A DNA stretch of 44,483 nt from Mariniflexile gromovii (lineage in GTDB: Bacteria > Bacteroidota > Bacteroidia > Flavobacteriales > Flavobacteriaceae). Numbering within the stretch: position 1 is the first letter of the stretch; each line of letters starts with the position of its first letter. The notes below the pieces were generated by a model. The model was not told where the DNA came from, did no database searches, and saw only the letters and a program-made list of their open reading frames with translations. Shown in pieces: positions 23,099 through 30,333 of the stretch. The stretch is from NCBI RefSeq assembly GCF_017814435.1, contig NZ_JAGJCB010000028.1, positions 1 to 44,483 on the forward strand. Reading direction: 5' to 3'. Position numbers and translations under genes: made by a program.

Positions 23099-25195
23099 TC
23101 ATTTTTTTGACTGTAGTTCTTTTATAATGTTTTTAAGTTCCTTCATTTTTAATTCTCTTCCAACAAATAATTTGTTCATGCGCTGTAATTCCACATTTTT
23201 TACATTGACCTCTTCTGTTCTTATTTTTACTAATTCTTCCAGATTATTTCGATGGTTTTCTAATTCTGCTTCAGCAATTTTCTTTTCAGTGATATCTAAA
23301 ACTGTAATTAACACGTGTTCTTCGCCATGTAGCTGGAGAGCTTGTAAGGAAATTGATATAAAAAGAAATCTTCCATCGTGCATGAGGTACTTTAATTCAA
23401 TATTTGATACATACCCCTTTTCGCTAAACTGGCTCCACAACAATTTTTCGTTTTCCAGATTGTTTATATCATCTAAATTAAATAAGCCTATTTCCTCAGC
23501 AGTTTTATTTAACATGTTTTCTCTTTTAAATCCAACCATATTAGCCAACGCTTCGTTTACTTCAACAATCTTTTTTTCCTTATTAAGTATTGCTTTTCCA
23601 ATAACATTAGATTTAAAAGCTTTAGAAAATTTCTCTTCACTTTCTTTTAATGACATCTCCATGGTTACCCTTCCGGTAATATCATGTACCAAAGAAAAAA
23701 TGGTTTCTATTTGCCCATCAGGAGATTGCAAAACAGAGTTATACCATTCACAATAAATTACTTTTTTAGTTTTGGTATAATTCCGATTAACTATCTTATT
23801 ATTTTTTACTTCACCCCCCATTAATTCATTAGCAATAACTGTAATAGCTTCAACATCATCTTCATAAACCATATTCAAGTCGTTAAAATGTTTCCCCACA
23901 GCTTCTGACTCTTCCCATCCAAATATATTTTTGGCTTTCGTTGACCACTTCTGAATGATTAAATCTTTATCCCATTCTATGATGGCTAGTGGAGAATTAT
24001 TCAAATGTGTAGTAAGGCGTTGATGTGCCATCATAATTTCCTCTTCTGCTTTCTTTCGCTCGGTTATATCTCTAATTATTCCAATTAAGAATTTATTACC
24101 AGCATCATCAGTAAATCTGGTTTTTTTTGTTGAAATTATTCGTTTTTCTTGACCTTTAAATGTGAAGGTTTCTTCATTAATATTTTCAACACCAGTTAAT
24201 AGTACCTCTCTATCAATTTTTAAAAAACCATCTCTTTCATCTTGAGGAACGTCTTCAGCAAGTGTTTTTCCTATAATATCGTCTTTAGGGAGATTGAAAA
24301 AAGAACAAAACGCATCATTTACTAAAAGTAAACGGCTTTCACTATCCTTTACCATTAAAGGATCTCCAATATTATTAATAATATTATCTAAATATTTTTG
24401 GTTTTTTATTAAAAGCTCTCTAGCCTTTTTGCGTTCTGTTATATCCTGAAAAAACACTGAAACGCCATCTTTAGATGGAATTACTCGGTTATCAAACCAA
24501 CGGTCCCAAGGATGGTAATAATTTTCAAATGAAATGATTTGTTGCGTATCAGCAGCCTTATGATAATTAGTATAAAAAGGCAATCCCACAATTTCAGGAA
24601 ACTCCGTCCAAATATGCTTCCCTATTAAGTCTTCTGCCTTTCTACCCAACATGAATGCGGCACTCTTGTTAACATAAGTATAGTTCCAATCATTGTTCAA
24701 TGAGAGAAAACCATCTGTCATACTTTCAATGGAATCCACATTAAAGTTTTGGGCAAGTAACACTTGTTCCTTCTTTTTATTTAACACCTGTTTCTCCTTA
24801 TATATGCTCTGCCTTTCAAGATTATTAATGGTGTTAAGCACAAATTCTTCTCCATTAAGAACTATGACATAAAAAGACAGTGAAACCTTTTTTACAAGTC
24901 CATTTTTTAACTTAATGGAACATTTGTAAGAAATGATCTCTTTGTTCTTTAATAATTTTTCTCTTATCAAAGCTCCATCTTCTATGCTTACTAATTCAAG
25001 ACCGTATACGGTTTTGTTAATTGCTTCACTGTTGCTGTAACCCGTAAACGTTTCCCAAGCTGAATTAACAAAAACATATTTTTTTGTAGTAACACTTGAA
25101 ATGGTTTTTGGGATTGGGCTATTTTGGAAAAGACTAACAAAGAAATTCATTTCCTCTTCTTTAGAATTTTCATTTGAGTCTTTTGGGATTTTCAT
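23099..25195 (-). CDS. Five-PAS protein with C-terminal coiled coil, no kinase domain
   Basis: The 698-residue protein is built of five PAS modules, at about residues 17-130, 150-265, 270-390, 395-520 and 525-645. Each ends with a DITERKKA-like linker (FFQDITERKKA, GIIRDITERKKAE, LVHDITGRV, VLDITEKKIA). A coiled coil follows and the protein ends RMNKLFVGRELKMKELKN and a few more residues. That ending normally precedes a histidine kinase or sits at the end of PAS-only proteins; no HisKA or HATPase is present. No membrane segment is seen, so it is cytoplasmic. ATG 25195 is chosen over the TTG at 25234. Most likely it delivers a redox or ligand signal to the kinase encoded next. Confidence 0.88.
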   Translation of the reverse strand: MKIPKDSNENSKEEEMNFFVSLFQNSPIPKTISSVTTKKYVFVNSAWETFTGYSNSEAINKTVYGLELVSIEDGALIREKLLKNKEIISYKCSIKLKNGLVKKVSLSFYVIVLNGEEFVLNTINNLERQSIYKEKQVLNKKKEQVLLAQNFNVDSIESMTDGFLSLNNDWNYTYVNKSAAFMLGRKAEDLIGKHIWTEFPEIVGLPFYTNYHKAADTQQIISFENYYHPWDRWFDNRVIPSKDGVSVFFQDITERKKARELLIKNQKYLDNIINNIGDPLMVKDSESRLLLVNDAFCSFFNLPKDDIIGKTLAEDVPQDERDGFLKIDREVLLTGVENINEETFTFKGQEKRIISTKKTRFTDDAGNKFLIGIIRDITERKKAEEEIMMAHQRLTTHLNNSPLAIIEWDKDLIIQKWSTKAKNIFGWEESEAVGKHFNDLNMVYEDDVEAITVIANELMGGEVKNNKIVNRNYTKTKKVIYCEWYNSVLQSPDGQIETIFSLVHDITGRVTMEMSLKESEEKFSKAFKSNVIGKAILNKEKKIVEVNEALANMVGFKRENMLNKTAEEIGLFNLDDINNLENEKLLWSQFSEKGYVSNIELKYLMHDGRFLFISISLQALQLHGEEHVLITVLDITEKKIAEAELENHRNNLEELVKIRTEEVNVKNVELQRMNKLFVGRELKMKELKNIIKELQSKK

Positions 25196-25459
25196 ATTAT
25201 TATTAAGTGTGTGTAATAAATGTATCACTTCCAATATAACACTTTTTTATTTTGTAAGAAAATATTATTAAAATAAATTTGATAGTTATTTTTTAACCAT
25301 CAAAACTTTCAATTTCGCATCGCTGTTTAAGTGTTTTGGAAACTATTGTATCAAAAAAATAAAACAATAAAGCCTCCCAATTTTCTTCCCATGATACTTC
25401 GGCAATACATACAACTCTTTACAAACACCAAAGTTCGCTAAATTTAATAGAATACAAAA

Positions 25460-25885
25460 TTATCCGTTCAAATCTACTTTAATATCAGTATCATTTTTTC
25501 TAAAATTGTCATTACCTTCTTTTAGCCTTAAGTTTTCTGCCTCCAATAATTCTATTATACGTTGAGCATCTTTTATACGCGCCTCTAGATGTTTTAACAA
25601 CCTTTCCTCAATTAAAACACCACTATGCTCTTCTACATAATTGGACTTCTCCTCCAAAACCTTAAACCATTCGACTGTAATTTCTGGAAACCTTTTCATT
25701 ACAGCCTTCAAAACAGCTGTACTTTTTAAAATTGATGGATAGCAATCTGAACGAGGATCTAATCTAAAAAATCTATTTATGTGAGTTGGCGAGACACCAA
25801 TTTCTTTCGCAAAAGCACTATTGTTTCCTAATGCTTTCTTCTCAATTAACTCTTTAAGTTTCTTATTTTCAATCGAAAATTCCAT
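25460..25885 (-). CDS. Phage CI repressor-like HTH protein with coiled coil
   Basis: The 141-residue protein has an N-terminal HTH of the phage CI repressor type (AFAKEIGVSPTHINRFFR, about residues 24-41) and a strongly helical C-terminal half (IEERLLKHLEARIKDAQRII, LLEAENLRLKEG) expected to form a coiled-coil dimer in place of a peptidase or S24 domain. GTTTAA-N5-TTAAAC (25895-25911) and two ACGGGAAAA repeats 11 bases apart (25920-25939) lie immediately upstream and could be its operators. It sits between the five-PAS gene and tRNA-Asp; no phage structural or integrase gene is in view. Target unknown. Confidence 0.72.
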   Translation of the reverse strand: MEFSIENKKLKELIEKKALGNNSAFAKEIGVSPTHINRFFRLDPRSDCYPSILKSTAVLKAVMKRFPEITVEWFKVLEEKSNYVEEHSGVLIEERLLKHLEARIKDAQRIIELLEAENLRLKEGNDNFRKNDTDIKVDLNG

Positions 25886-26068
25886 TTATGACTTGTTTAA
25901 TTGTTTTAAACATCTAATTACGGGAAAATGACGGGAAAAACAATCTCTAAACAAAAAAGCATCCCAATTTTCTAGAAAGAAAAAAGGAAAGCTTCTCATT
26001 GGTTTAACTACTTAAACCTTTAGCAAACACAATGTGCTTACTAACAACACAACTTCTTTATAAGTGCC

Positions 26069-26098
26069 AAAAAAAGCCCTAATCTCTTAGAGCTTTTT
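26069..26098 (-). terminator. Terminator of tRNA-Asp
   Basis: On the minus strand AAAAAGCTCTAA pairs with TTAGGGCTTTTT across a GAGA loop: a 12-bp stem with one G-T wobble, followed by a T-run. It begins 12 bases after the tRNA. Confidence 0.85.
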
Positions 26099-26109
26099 AG
26101 CAATTTTCG

Positions 26110-26183
26110 CGGTCTGGACGGGACTCGAACCCGCGACCTTCGCCGTGACAGGGCGACATTCTAACCAACTGAACTACCAGACC
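26110..26183 (-). tRNA. tRNA-Asp (anticodon GTC)
   Basis: The minus strand folds into a 74-base cloverleaf: acceptor GGTCTGG pairs with CCAGACC, discriminator G, D-loop AGTTCAGTTGGTTAGA, anticodon stem-loop CGCCCTGTCACGGCG with GTC, and T-arm GCGGGTTCGAGTCCCGT. GTC reads Asp GAC/GAU codons, and G73 is right for AspRS. CCA is not encoded. A strong terminator follows. Confidence 0.96.
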
Positions 26184-26263
26184 GTTGCTTTATTGCGGTT
26201 GCAAATATACACGCCTTTTTTAATATCTCAAATCTTTTTTAATGTTTTTTTAAAATATTTTTG

Positions 26264-27193
26264 CTAAACAAATTTTTTGCGTTCTATCATATAGGTTGTC
26301 AATATGTTATTGAAATCTTTATTTACATCTGCCTCAACATATTTGATTTGATATTGTAAACATTTAAGCTTTAAGGCTTCAAAATATCGACTTACTGCCA
26401 TGCTGTAATTTTCCTTTATACTATCGGCATATAGGTTGATATAATCACCCGTTTCAACGTCAATAAAGCGTTTTGGCTTGTTATCAAAATCAAAATTCAG
26501 CTCCTTTTCCTTATCAAAAACATGAAATAATATAACTTCGTGCTTATTGTATTTTAAATGCCGAAGTGCTTCAAACATCTTTGCTTCATCTTCCGAAGTT
26601 TGAAACATATCGGTAAATAAAAAAATCATAGAGCGTTTATGTATTTTCTCTGCAATTTGATGCAAGTACCTATAAGTCTCCGTTTCTTTATTTACAGGTT
26701 TTGATACAACCGCTTCACTTAAATGGCTCAACAACATTTGATGGTGGCGTTCACTCCCCTTTTCTGGTGCATAATAATCGTAAGCATCACTATAAATACT
26801 TAAACCAACGGCATCACGCTGCTTTTTTAGAATATGCATTAACGATGCTGCTGCCAATACCGAAAACCCAATTTTATTTAGATTTTCAATGGAAAACGAA
26901 CGCATTTCTGGATAATGCATCGAGCTACTATTATCTAAAATAATGTGGCAACGTAAATTGGTTTCATCATCATAACGCTTGGTATACAGCTTTTCGGTTT
27001 TTGCAAACAGCTTCCAGTCTATATGGCGGGTACTTTCTCCTTTATTATAAATTTTATGTTCTGCAAATTCGGCAGAGAACCCATGAAACGGACTTTTATG
27101 CATCCCAGCAATAAACCCTTCAACTACTTGTTTTGCAAGTAATTCCAGATTTTTAAAACCTTCTGCTTTATTTAGTTCGTTTTGTATGTTCAT
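26264..27193 (-). CDS. DUF58 domain-containing protein
   Basis: The 309-residue protein is a DUF58/vWA-like protein: early GMHKSPFHGFSAEFAEHKIY and DIDWKLFAKT-type motif (HIDWKLFAKTEKLYTKRYDD), then a MIDAS-like start IILDNSSSMHYP, and a Thr/Asp strand FLFTDMF. DUF58 proteins are usually partnered with a MoxR AAA+ ATPase and BatA/BatB vWA proteins; none is adjacent, so its partners are encoded elsewhere or it acts alone. No membrane helix is seen. A repeat element separates it from the ClpP-like gene. Confidence 0.9.
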   Translation of the reverse strand: MNIQNELNKAEGFKNLELLAKQVVEGFIAGMHKSPFHGFSAEFAEHKIYNKGESTRHIDWKLFAKTEKLYTKRYDDETNLRCHIILDNSSSMHYPEMRSFSIENLNKIGFSVLAAASLMHILKKQRDAVGLSIYSDAYDYYAPEKGSERHHQMLLSHLSEAVVSKPVNKETETYRYLHQIAEKIHKRSMIFLFTDMFQTSEDEAKMFEALRHLKYNKHEVILFHVFDKEKELNFDFDNKPKRFIDVETGDYINLYADSIKENYSMAVSRYFEALKLKCLQYQIKYVEADVNKDFNNILTTYMIERKKFV

Positions 27194-27206
27194 CCCCTCC
27201 TAACCT

Positions 27207-27320
27207 AAATCCCCACCTGGCCTCCCCAAAGGGGAGGTACTCTTATGAGGCAATACTAAATTCTCTAATTATATTATATCTTAACTTAATTTGTCCCCCC
27301 TTCGGGGGTTAGTGGGATTT
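27207..27320. repeat. 114-bp inverted-repeat-bounded element between clpP-like and DUF58 genes
   Basis: The left end AAATCCCCACCTGGCCTCCC followed by CAAAGGGGAGG, and the right end CCCCCCTTCGGGGGTTAGTG followed by GGATTT, form imperfect inverted ends, each with its own small hairpin. It has the same architecture as the element at 3063-3157. Its right end coincides with the ClpP-like stop codon (27319-27321); the left end lies 13 bases from the DUF58 start codon. Confidence 0.7.
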
Positions 27321-27861
27321 AAATTATCCCATCAACAATACCGTATTCAACCGATTCTTGTGCACCCATCCAATGGTCGCGGTTAAAATCTTTCATAACT
27401 TTTTCAAAGGTTTGTCCGCAATTATCAGCTAAAATTTGGGCACTTAATTCTTTAGTTAAAACAATTTCTTTGGCTGTAATTTCAATATCACTAGCTTGCC
27501 CACGCGCACCACCGCTTGGTTGATGTATCATAACACGGGCATGGGGCTGTATAAAACGTTTCCCTTTAGCGCCTGCAGATAAAATGATTGACCCCATAGA
27601 CGCCGCAAAACCGGTGCAAATGGTTGAAACTTGGCTGTTTAAAGACTTAATACAATCGTAAATAGCAAAACCAGAAGTTACATAACCTCCAGGGCTATTT
27701 ATATATAAATGGATATCGGCGTTACCCAAAGCATCTAAATACATCAATCTATCAATCACGTGTTTTGCTGATTTATCATCGACCTGACCCCACAAAAACA
27801 CCTTACGTTGTTCAATTAATTTGCTATCAATAGCATCTTGCACTTTTATTTTATCACTCAT
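27319..27861 (-). CDS. clpP: ClpP family serine protease (paralogue)
   Basis: The 180-residue protein has the complete ClpP triad: Ser88 in GFAASMGS, His113 in VMIHQPSGG and Asp162 in DFNRDHWMGA. INSPGGYVTSGFAIYD and VEYGIVDGI are also typical. It is shorter than the usual 190-225 residues and lacks an N-terminal propeptide; the C-terminus ends immediately after GIVDGI. No clpX, clpC or tig gene is adjacent, so it is likely a second ClpP rather than the clpX-linked copy, which would lie elsewhere. It follows trxA across a terminator and may be expressed independently. Confidence 0.9.
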   Translation of the reverse strand: MSDKIKVQDAIDSKLIEQRKVFLWGQVDDKSAKHVIDRLMYLDALGNADIHLYINSPGGYVTSGFAIYDCIKSLNSQVSTICTGFAASMGSIILSAGAKGKRFIQPHARVMIHQPSGGARGQASDIEITAKEIVLTKELSAQILADNCGQTFEKVMKDFNRDHWMGAQESVEYGIVDGII

Positions 27862-27890
27862 TTTTGTTCTTTAATTTTTAACTAAAATAA

Positions 27891-27921
27891 AAAAAGGTTT
27901 ACCATTACGGCAAACCTTTTT
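27891..27921 (-). terminator. Intrinsic terminator after trxA
   Basis: AAAAAGGTTT (27891-27900) pairs with AAACCTTTTT (27912-27921). The minus strand runs into a T-tract. It lies 20 bases after the trxA stop and 30 bases before the ClpP-like start. Confidence 0.85.
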
Positions 27922-27941
27922 AATTTCTTTTTCAATTTCTA

Positions 27942-28259
27942 TTACAAAAGGGCATCAATAGCCTCTGTATATGCATTTTTAGGCGCTACACCTACTTGAC
28001 GGCCAACAACCTCACCGTTTTGAAATACCAAAACCGTAGGAATGTTACGTACGCCATATTTTGCAGCAAATTCTTGGTTTGCGTCTACATCAACCTTACC
28101 AACAACTGCTTTTCCTTCATATTCGTCACTTATTTGTTCAATAATTGGACCAACCATTCTACATGGACCACACCAAGCTGCCCAAAAATCTACCAAAACA
28201 GGTTTACTACTTTTTAATACTGTCTCCTCAAACGTTGCATCTGTTATTTCTAATGCCAT
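27942..28259 (-). CDS. trxA: Thioredoxin
   Basis: The 105-residue protein is a canonical thioredoxin: the active site FWAAWCGPCRMVGPI has Cys30 and Cys33, Asp is buried in VDFW, the cis-Pro is in VRNIPTVLVF, and length is standard. It reduces cytoplasmic disulfides with NADPH and thioredoxin reductase. A minus-strand TAATTTTG box (28305-28298) fits the TAnnTTTG promoter form 39 bases before the start codon, and a terminator follows. Confidence 0.97.
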   Translation of the reverse strand: MALEITDATFEETVLKSSKPVLVDFWAAWCGPCRMVGPIIEQISDEYEGKAVVGKVDVDANQEFAAKYGVRNIPTVLVFQNGEVVGRQVGVAPKNAYTEAIDALL

Positions 28260-28297
28260 AATATTTATATTTTAATTCGTACTTTATTTTAATTACA

Positions 28298-28305
28298 CAA
28301 AATTA
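28298..28305 (-). promoter_or_regulatory. -7 box of trxA
   Basis: The minus strand reads TAATTTTG, matching TAnnTTTG, 39 bases before the trxA ATG. I see no clear -33 TTTG upstream. Confidence 0.45.
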
Positions 28306-28415
28306 GTCAAAAAATTCTCTAAAGCTTACAACGTAGCAATTTGTTTTCTTTATACTAACATTGTTTTGCACTATTGTAGGTTTCTTGGAAGCATAAAACA
28401 GGTTTTCCGTTATTT

Positions 28416-28510
28416 CTTTTTTGTGCTGAACATGTTTCAGTACCTCATCAAGTTTTCAATATTCATGAATATTAAATGCCTAAATCAAATTTAGTATCAG
28501 CACAAAAAAG
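28416..28510. repeat. 95-bp element with 14-bp perfect inverted ends
   Basis: CTTTTTTGTGCTGA at 28416-28429 and TCAGCACAAAAAAG at 28497-28510 are perfect inverted copies. Inside lies the perfect 16-bp palindrome AATATTCATGAATATT (28458-28473). There is no ORF. It has the look of a small non-coding inverted-repeat element. Confidence 0.65.
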
Positions 28511-28718
28511 GATGCCTCTTCAAATGTGAAGCATTCACGATTTCCTTAATTTTAAAAAATAAAATCCAAAGAGTAACCCTTTGCGCAGGGGCTAACTTTC
28601 AAAAATCAATTTACTAATTATTACACTTTTAAACCATTTTTTAACTTTTAATTATACTATCCAACCTTCCTCCTAAACACATAGCGATTCAAAATAAAAC
28701 CTAAAATATTTTATTTTA

Positions 28719-28740
28719 TTAGGATTCCTTACTATATTTG
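28719..28740 (+). promoter_or_regulatory. Operator and -7 box of the CPVC redox gene
   Basis: TTAGGATTCCTTA (28719-28731) is a copy of the palindromic motif found three more times before the MarR gene. It is directly followed by TATATTTG (28733-28740), an exact TAnnTTTG box, 34 bases before ATG 28775. A bound regulator would cover the promoter. Confidence 0.6.
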
Positions 28741-28774
28741 TATTGCAATAGTGCTTTAATTAAAACTTAAAACC

Positions 28775-29008
28775 ATGAGTAAATCCGTTTTCTATCACGC
28801 TGGTTGTCCTGTTTGCGTAAGTGCAGAACACGACATTGTAGAACTAATAGGTGCCAACAATGTAGAAATTGTACATTTTGGCAAAGACAAATCTAGAATT
28901 GAAGAAGCAGAGAAAAAAGGTGTAAAATCGGTTCCTGCACTGGTTACCCCAACCGGTCATGTCCTGCACATTAACTTTGGAGCTTCTATGCAAGATGTAA
29001 AAGGCTAA
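28775..29008 (+). CDS. Glutaredoxin/thioredoxin-like CPVC protein
   Basis: The 77-residue protein opens MSKSVFYHAGCPVCVSAEHD, with Cys11-Pro-Val-Cys14 at the start of a glutaredoxin-like fold, and a cis-Pro region KGVKSVPALVTPTG followed by the ligand-binding-like HVLHINFGASM. It is probably a small thiol-disulfide or thiol-transfer protein in the cytoplasm. It is followed after 123 bases by a Cys-rich MarR regulator, and both promoters carry the same TTAGGATTCCTAA-type operator, so the regulator likely controls both. Substrate unknown. Confidence 0.82.
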   Translation: MSKSVFYHAGCPVCVSAEHDIVELIGANNVEIVHFGKDKSRIEEAEKKGVKSVPALVTPTGHVLHINFGASMQDVKG

Positions 29009-29028
29009 TTTTTTTTAACCTCACAAAA

Positions 29029-29063
29029 GTTAGGATTCCTAATTTTTTAAATAGAATCCTAAC
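29029..29063. promoter_or_regulatory. Two operator copies upstream of the MarR gene
   Basis: GTTAGGATTCCTAAT at 29029-29043 is a palindrome with arms TTAGGA/TCCTAA. GAATCCTAAC at 29054-29063 is an inverted half-site of the same motif. They lie between the redox gene and the MarR gene. Confidence 0.55.
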
Positions 29064-29083
29064 TTTTTAATTTTATCCAACGG

Positions 29084-29102
29084 GTTAGGATTGCTAACTT
29101 TG
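29084..29102 (+). promoter_or_regulatory. Operator overlapping the -7 box of the MarR gene
   Basis: GTTAGGATTGCTAAC (29084-29098) is a palindrome with GTTAG/CTAAC arms and overlaps TAACTTTG (29095-29102), a TAnnTTTG box located 29 bases before ATG 29132. The arrangement suggests autoregulation. Confidence 0.6.
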
Positions 29103-29131
29103 TAAAACCATTTTAATTTGGCAGTTTATAT

Positions 29132-29734
29132 ATGAACAGTCCTTTATTTAACCCAAACAATCAAGAAACCGATTTAGCTAACAAAATAGTTGCCGGTTTA
29201 GAGCGTATTTCGGAAGCTTTTAAAGTACTCCTTTGGGAAAAAGCAAAGGCACTGGGGTTAAGCCCTATACAAATTCAAATACTTATTTTCATTGCCTACC
29301 ATAAAATGGAATTTTGCAACGTTACCCATTTGGCAAAAGAATTCAACGTCACCAAACCAACCATAAGCGATGCGGTACGGGTGTTGATTAATAAAGGTTT
29401 TATTGAAAAAATATTCCCAACGTCCGATAGCCGTAGTTACACCATACAATTAACCAATGAAGGCAAACACATGGTTTCTGAAACCGAAAACTTTGCGCTT
29501 CCTATAAAAAAGCAACTTAAAAATACAGAGACATCCGATTTGAATGCTCTTTTTAAAACCATTAGCAATCTTATTTTTCAACTGAATAGAAGTGGTGTTT
29601 TAACGGTGCAACGTACTTGTTATGCTTGTAAATTCCATCAAAAAATTCAAGATTCAGATTATTGTAATTTATTGGAAAAGGAATTGTTGAATTCTGAAAT
29701 TAGAATTGATTGTCCGGAGTTTGAGGAAAAGTAA
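29132..29734 (+). CDS. MarR family regulator with C-terminal cysteine cluster
   Basis: The 200-residue protein has a MarR winged helix (about 30-120; LGLSPIQIQILIFIAYHK, HLAKEFNVTKPTISDAVRVL, DSRSYTIQLTNEGKHM) and an additional C-terminal region with four cysteines: TCYACKFH, DYCNLL and RIDCPEF. The spacing Cx2C-x14-C-x15-C suggests an iron-sulfur or zinc site, or a thiol switch. A plausible role is redox or metal-responsive control of the CPVC gene and of itself through the shared palindromic operators. It is a separate transcription unit from the toxin-antitoxin genes, which converge from the minus strand. Confidence 0.88.
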   Translation: MNSPLFNPNNQETDLANKIVAGLERISEAFKVLLWEKAKALGLSPIQIQILIFIAYHKMEFCNVTHLAKEFNVTKPTISDAVRVLINKGFIEKIFPTSDSRSYTIQLTNEGKHMVSETENFALPIKKQLKNTETSDLNALFKTISNLIFQLNRSGVLTVQRTCYACKFHQKIQDSDYCNLLEKELLNSEIRIDCPEFEEK

Positions 29735-29797
29735 TTTATTAAATTCTATCGAACTTATCCTTAACACCAAACTTTGTGATAGCTGGCGTTAAGGTTT

Positions 29798-30088
29798 TCA
29801 AATAGGCTCTTGTTTGGTTCCTCTAAAATTAATAATTTCTATAAGTTGGTTCTTTGCTTGTATCCTGTAGATGATGTAGTTGTTTTTATCTACTAATCCT
29901 TTATGCACATTTTTATATTTACCTGTACCAGGGCAGATTTTTGGATATTTGCTTATGCGAATTAAAAGATCTTTTAAATTTTGTTCTAAATTAAGAATCT
30001 CATTAACGGTCCATTTCTCTTCTAAATATTCTACAACCTTATCTAAACCTCTTTTAGCTTGGGGTGTCCAAACAATTTTCAATGCCAT
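29798..30088 (-). CDS. RelE/ParE superfamily toxin
   Basis: The 96-residue protein matches the RelE/ParE fold: an N-terminal strand and helix KIVWTPQAKRGLDKVVEYLE, LIRISKYPKICPG, and C-terminal strands NYIIYRIQAKNQLIEIINFR ending GTKQEPI. ParE-like members poison gyrase and RelE-like members cleave mRNA; the sequence does not decide between them. It overlaps the antitoxin gene upstream by ten bases, the usual antitoxin-first order. It converges with the MarR gene that ends at 29734. Confidence 0.85.
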   Translation of the reverse strand: MALKIVWTPQAKRGLDKVVEYLEEKWTVNEILNLEQNLKDLLIRISKYPKICPGTGKYKNVHKGLVDKNNYIIYRIQAKNQLIEIINFRGTKQEPI

Positions 30089-30306
30089 TTATCAAAACGT
30101 TTCATTACGGCTTCATTAGTAATGTAGTCTTCTTTATCTGCTTCGTTTATTCCTGTTTTGATTTCCTCTTGCTCTTCTTTAGACATATCGCTCCACCAAT
30201 CTCCCTGCTCTTCTTCAAAAACTTTTTTCAGCTTCGCAAGTAAACTTTCTTTCTGCGTTTGCAACAAAAGATGCATTAACTCTAATTTTGTGGCTTCAAT
30301 GTTCAT
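30079..30306 (-). CDS. Antitoxin of the RelE/ParE pair
   Basis: The 75-residue acidic protein, MNIEATKLELMHLLLQTQKE at the start, then KKVFEEEQGDWWSDMSKEE and a tail VMKRFDKWH, has the size, helical nature and position of a type II antitoxin. The WWSDMSKEEQEEI stretch resembles the toxin-wrapping helix seen in many Bacteroidota antitoxins of this kind. A minus-strand TATCTTTG box (30333-30326) 19 bases before the start supports a promoter. It lacks an obvious DNA-binding domain. Confidence 0.82.
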   Translation of the reverse strand: MNIEATKLELMHLLLQTQKESLLAKLKKVFEEEQGDWWSDMSKEEQEEIKTGINEADKEDYITNEAVMKRFDKWH

Positions 30307-30325
30307 AATATAAATTATTATAGTA

Positions 30326-30333
30326 CAAAGATA
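30326..30333 (-). promoter_or_regulatory. -7 box of the toxin-antitoxin operon
   Basis: TATCTTTG on the minus strand matches TAnnTTTG and lies 19 bases upstream of the antitoxin ATG. I see no -33 TTTG. Confidence 0.5.

Larger units (their letters stand above)
28260..28718. other. Intergenic region with inverted-repeat element and trxA promoter
   Basis: No gene is seen. It contains the trxA -7 box (28298-28305, minus strand), an inverted repeat pair bounding 28416-28510, and a stretch at 28533-28610 that resembles 44206-44265: both have CATTCACGATTTC, an AATTTTAAAA run and an AACCCT-GCG-GG(G)GC segment. The two may be diverged copies of one dispersed repeat. Confidence 0.5.

Noticed and set aside
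26264-27193. DUF58 as part of a MoxR/Bat operon
   Set aside because: No MoxR ATPase or BatA/B gene is adjacent, so the operon is not present in the window.
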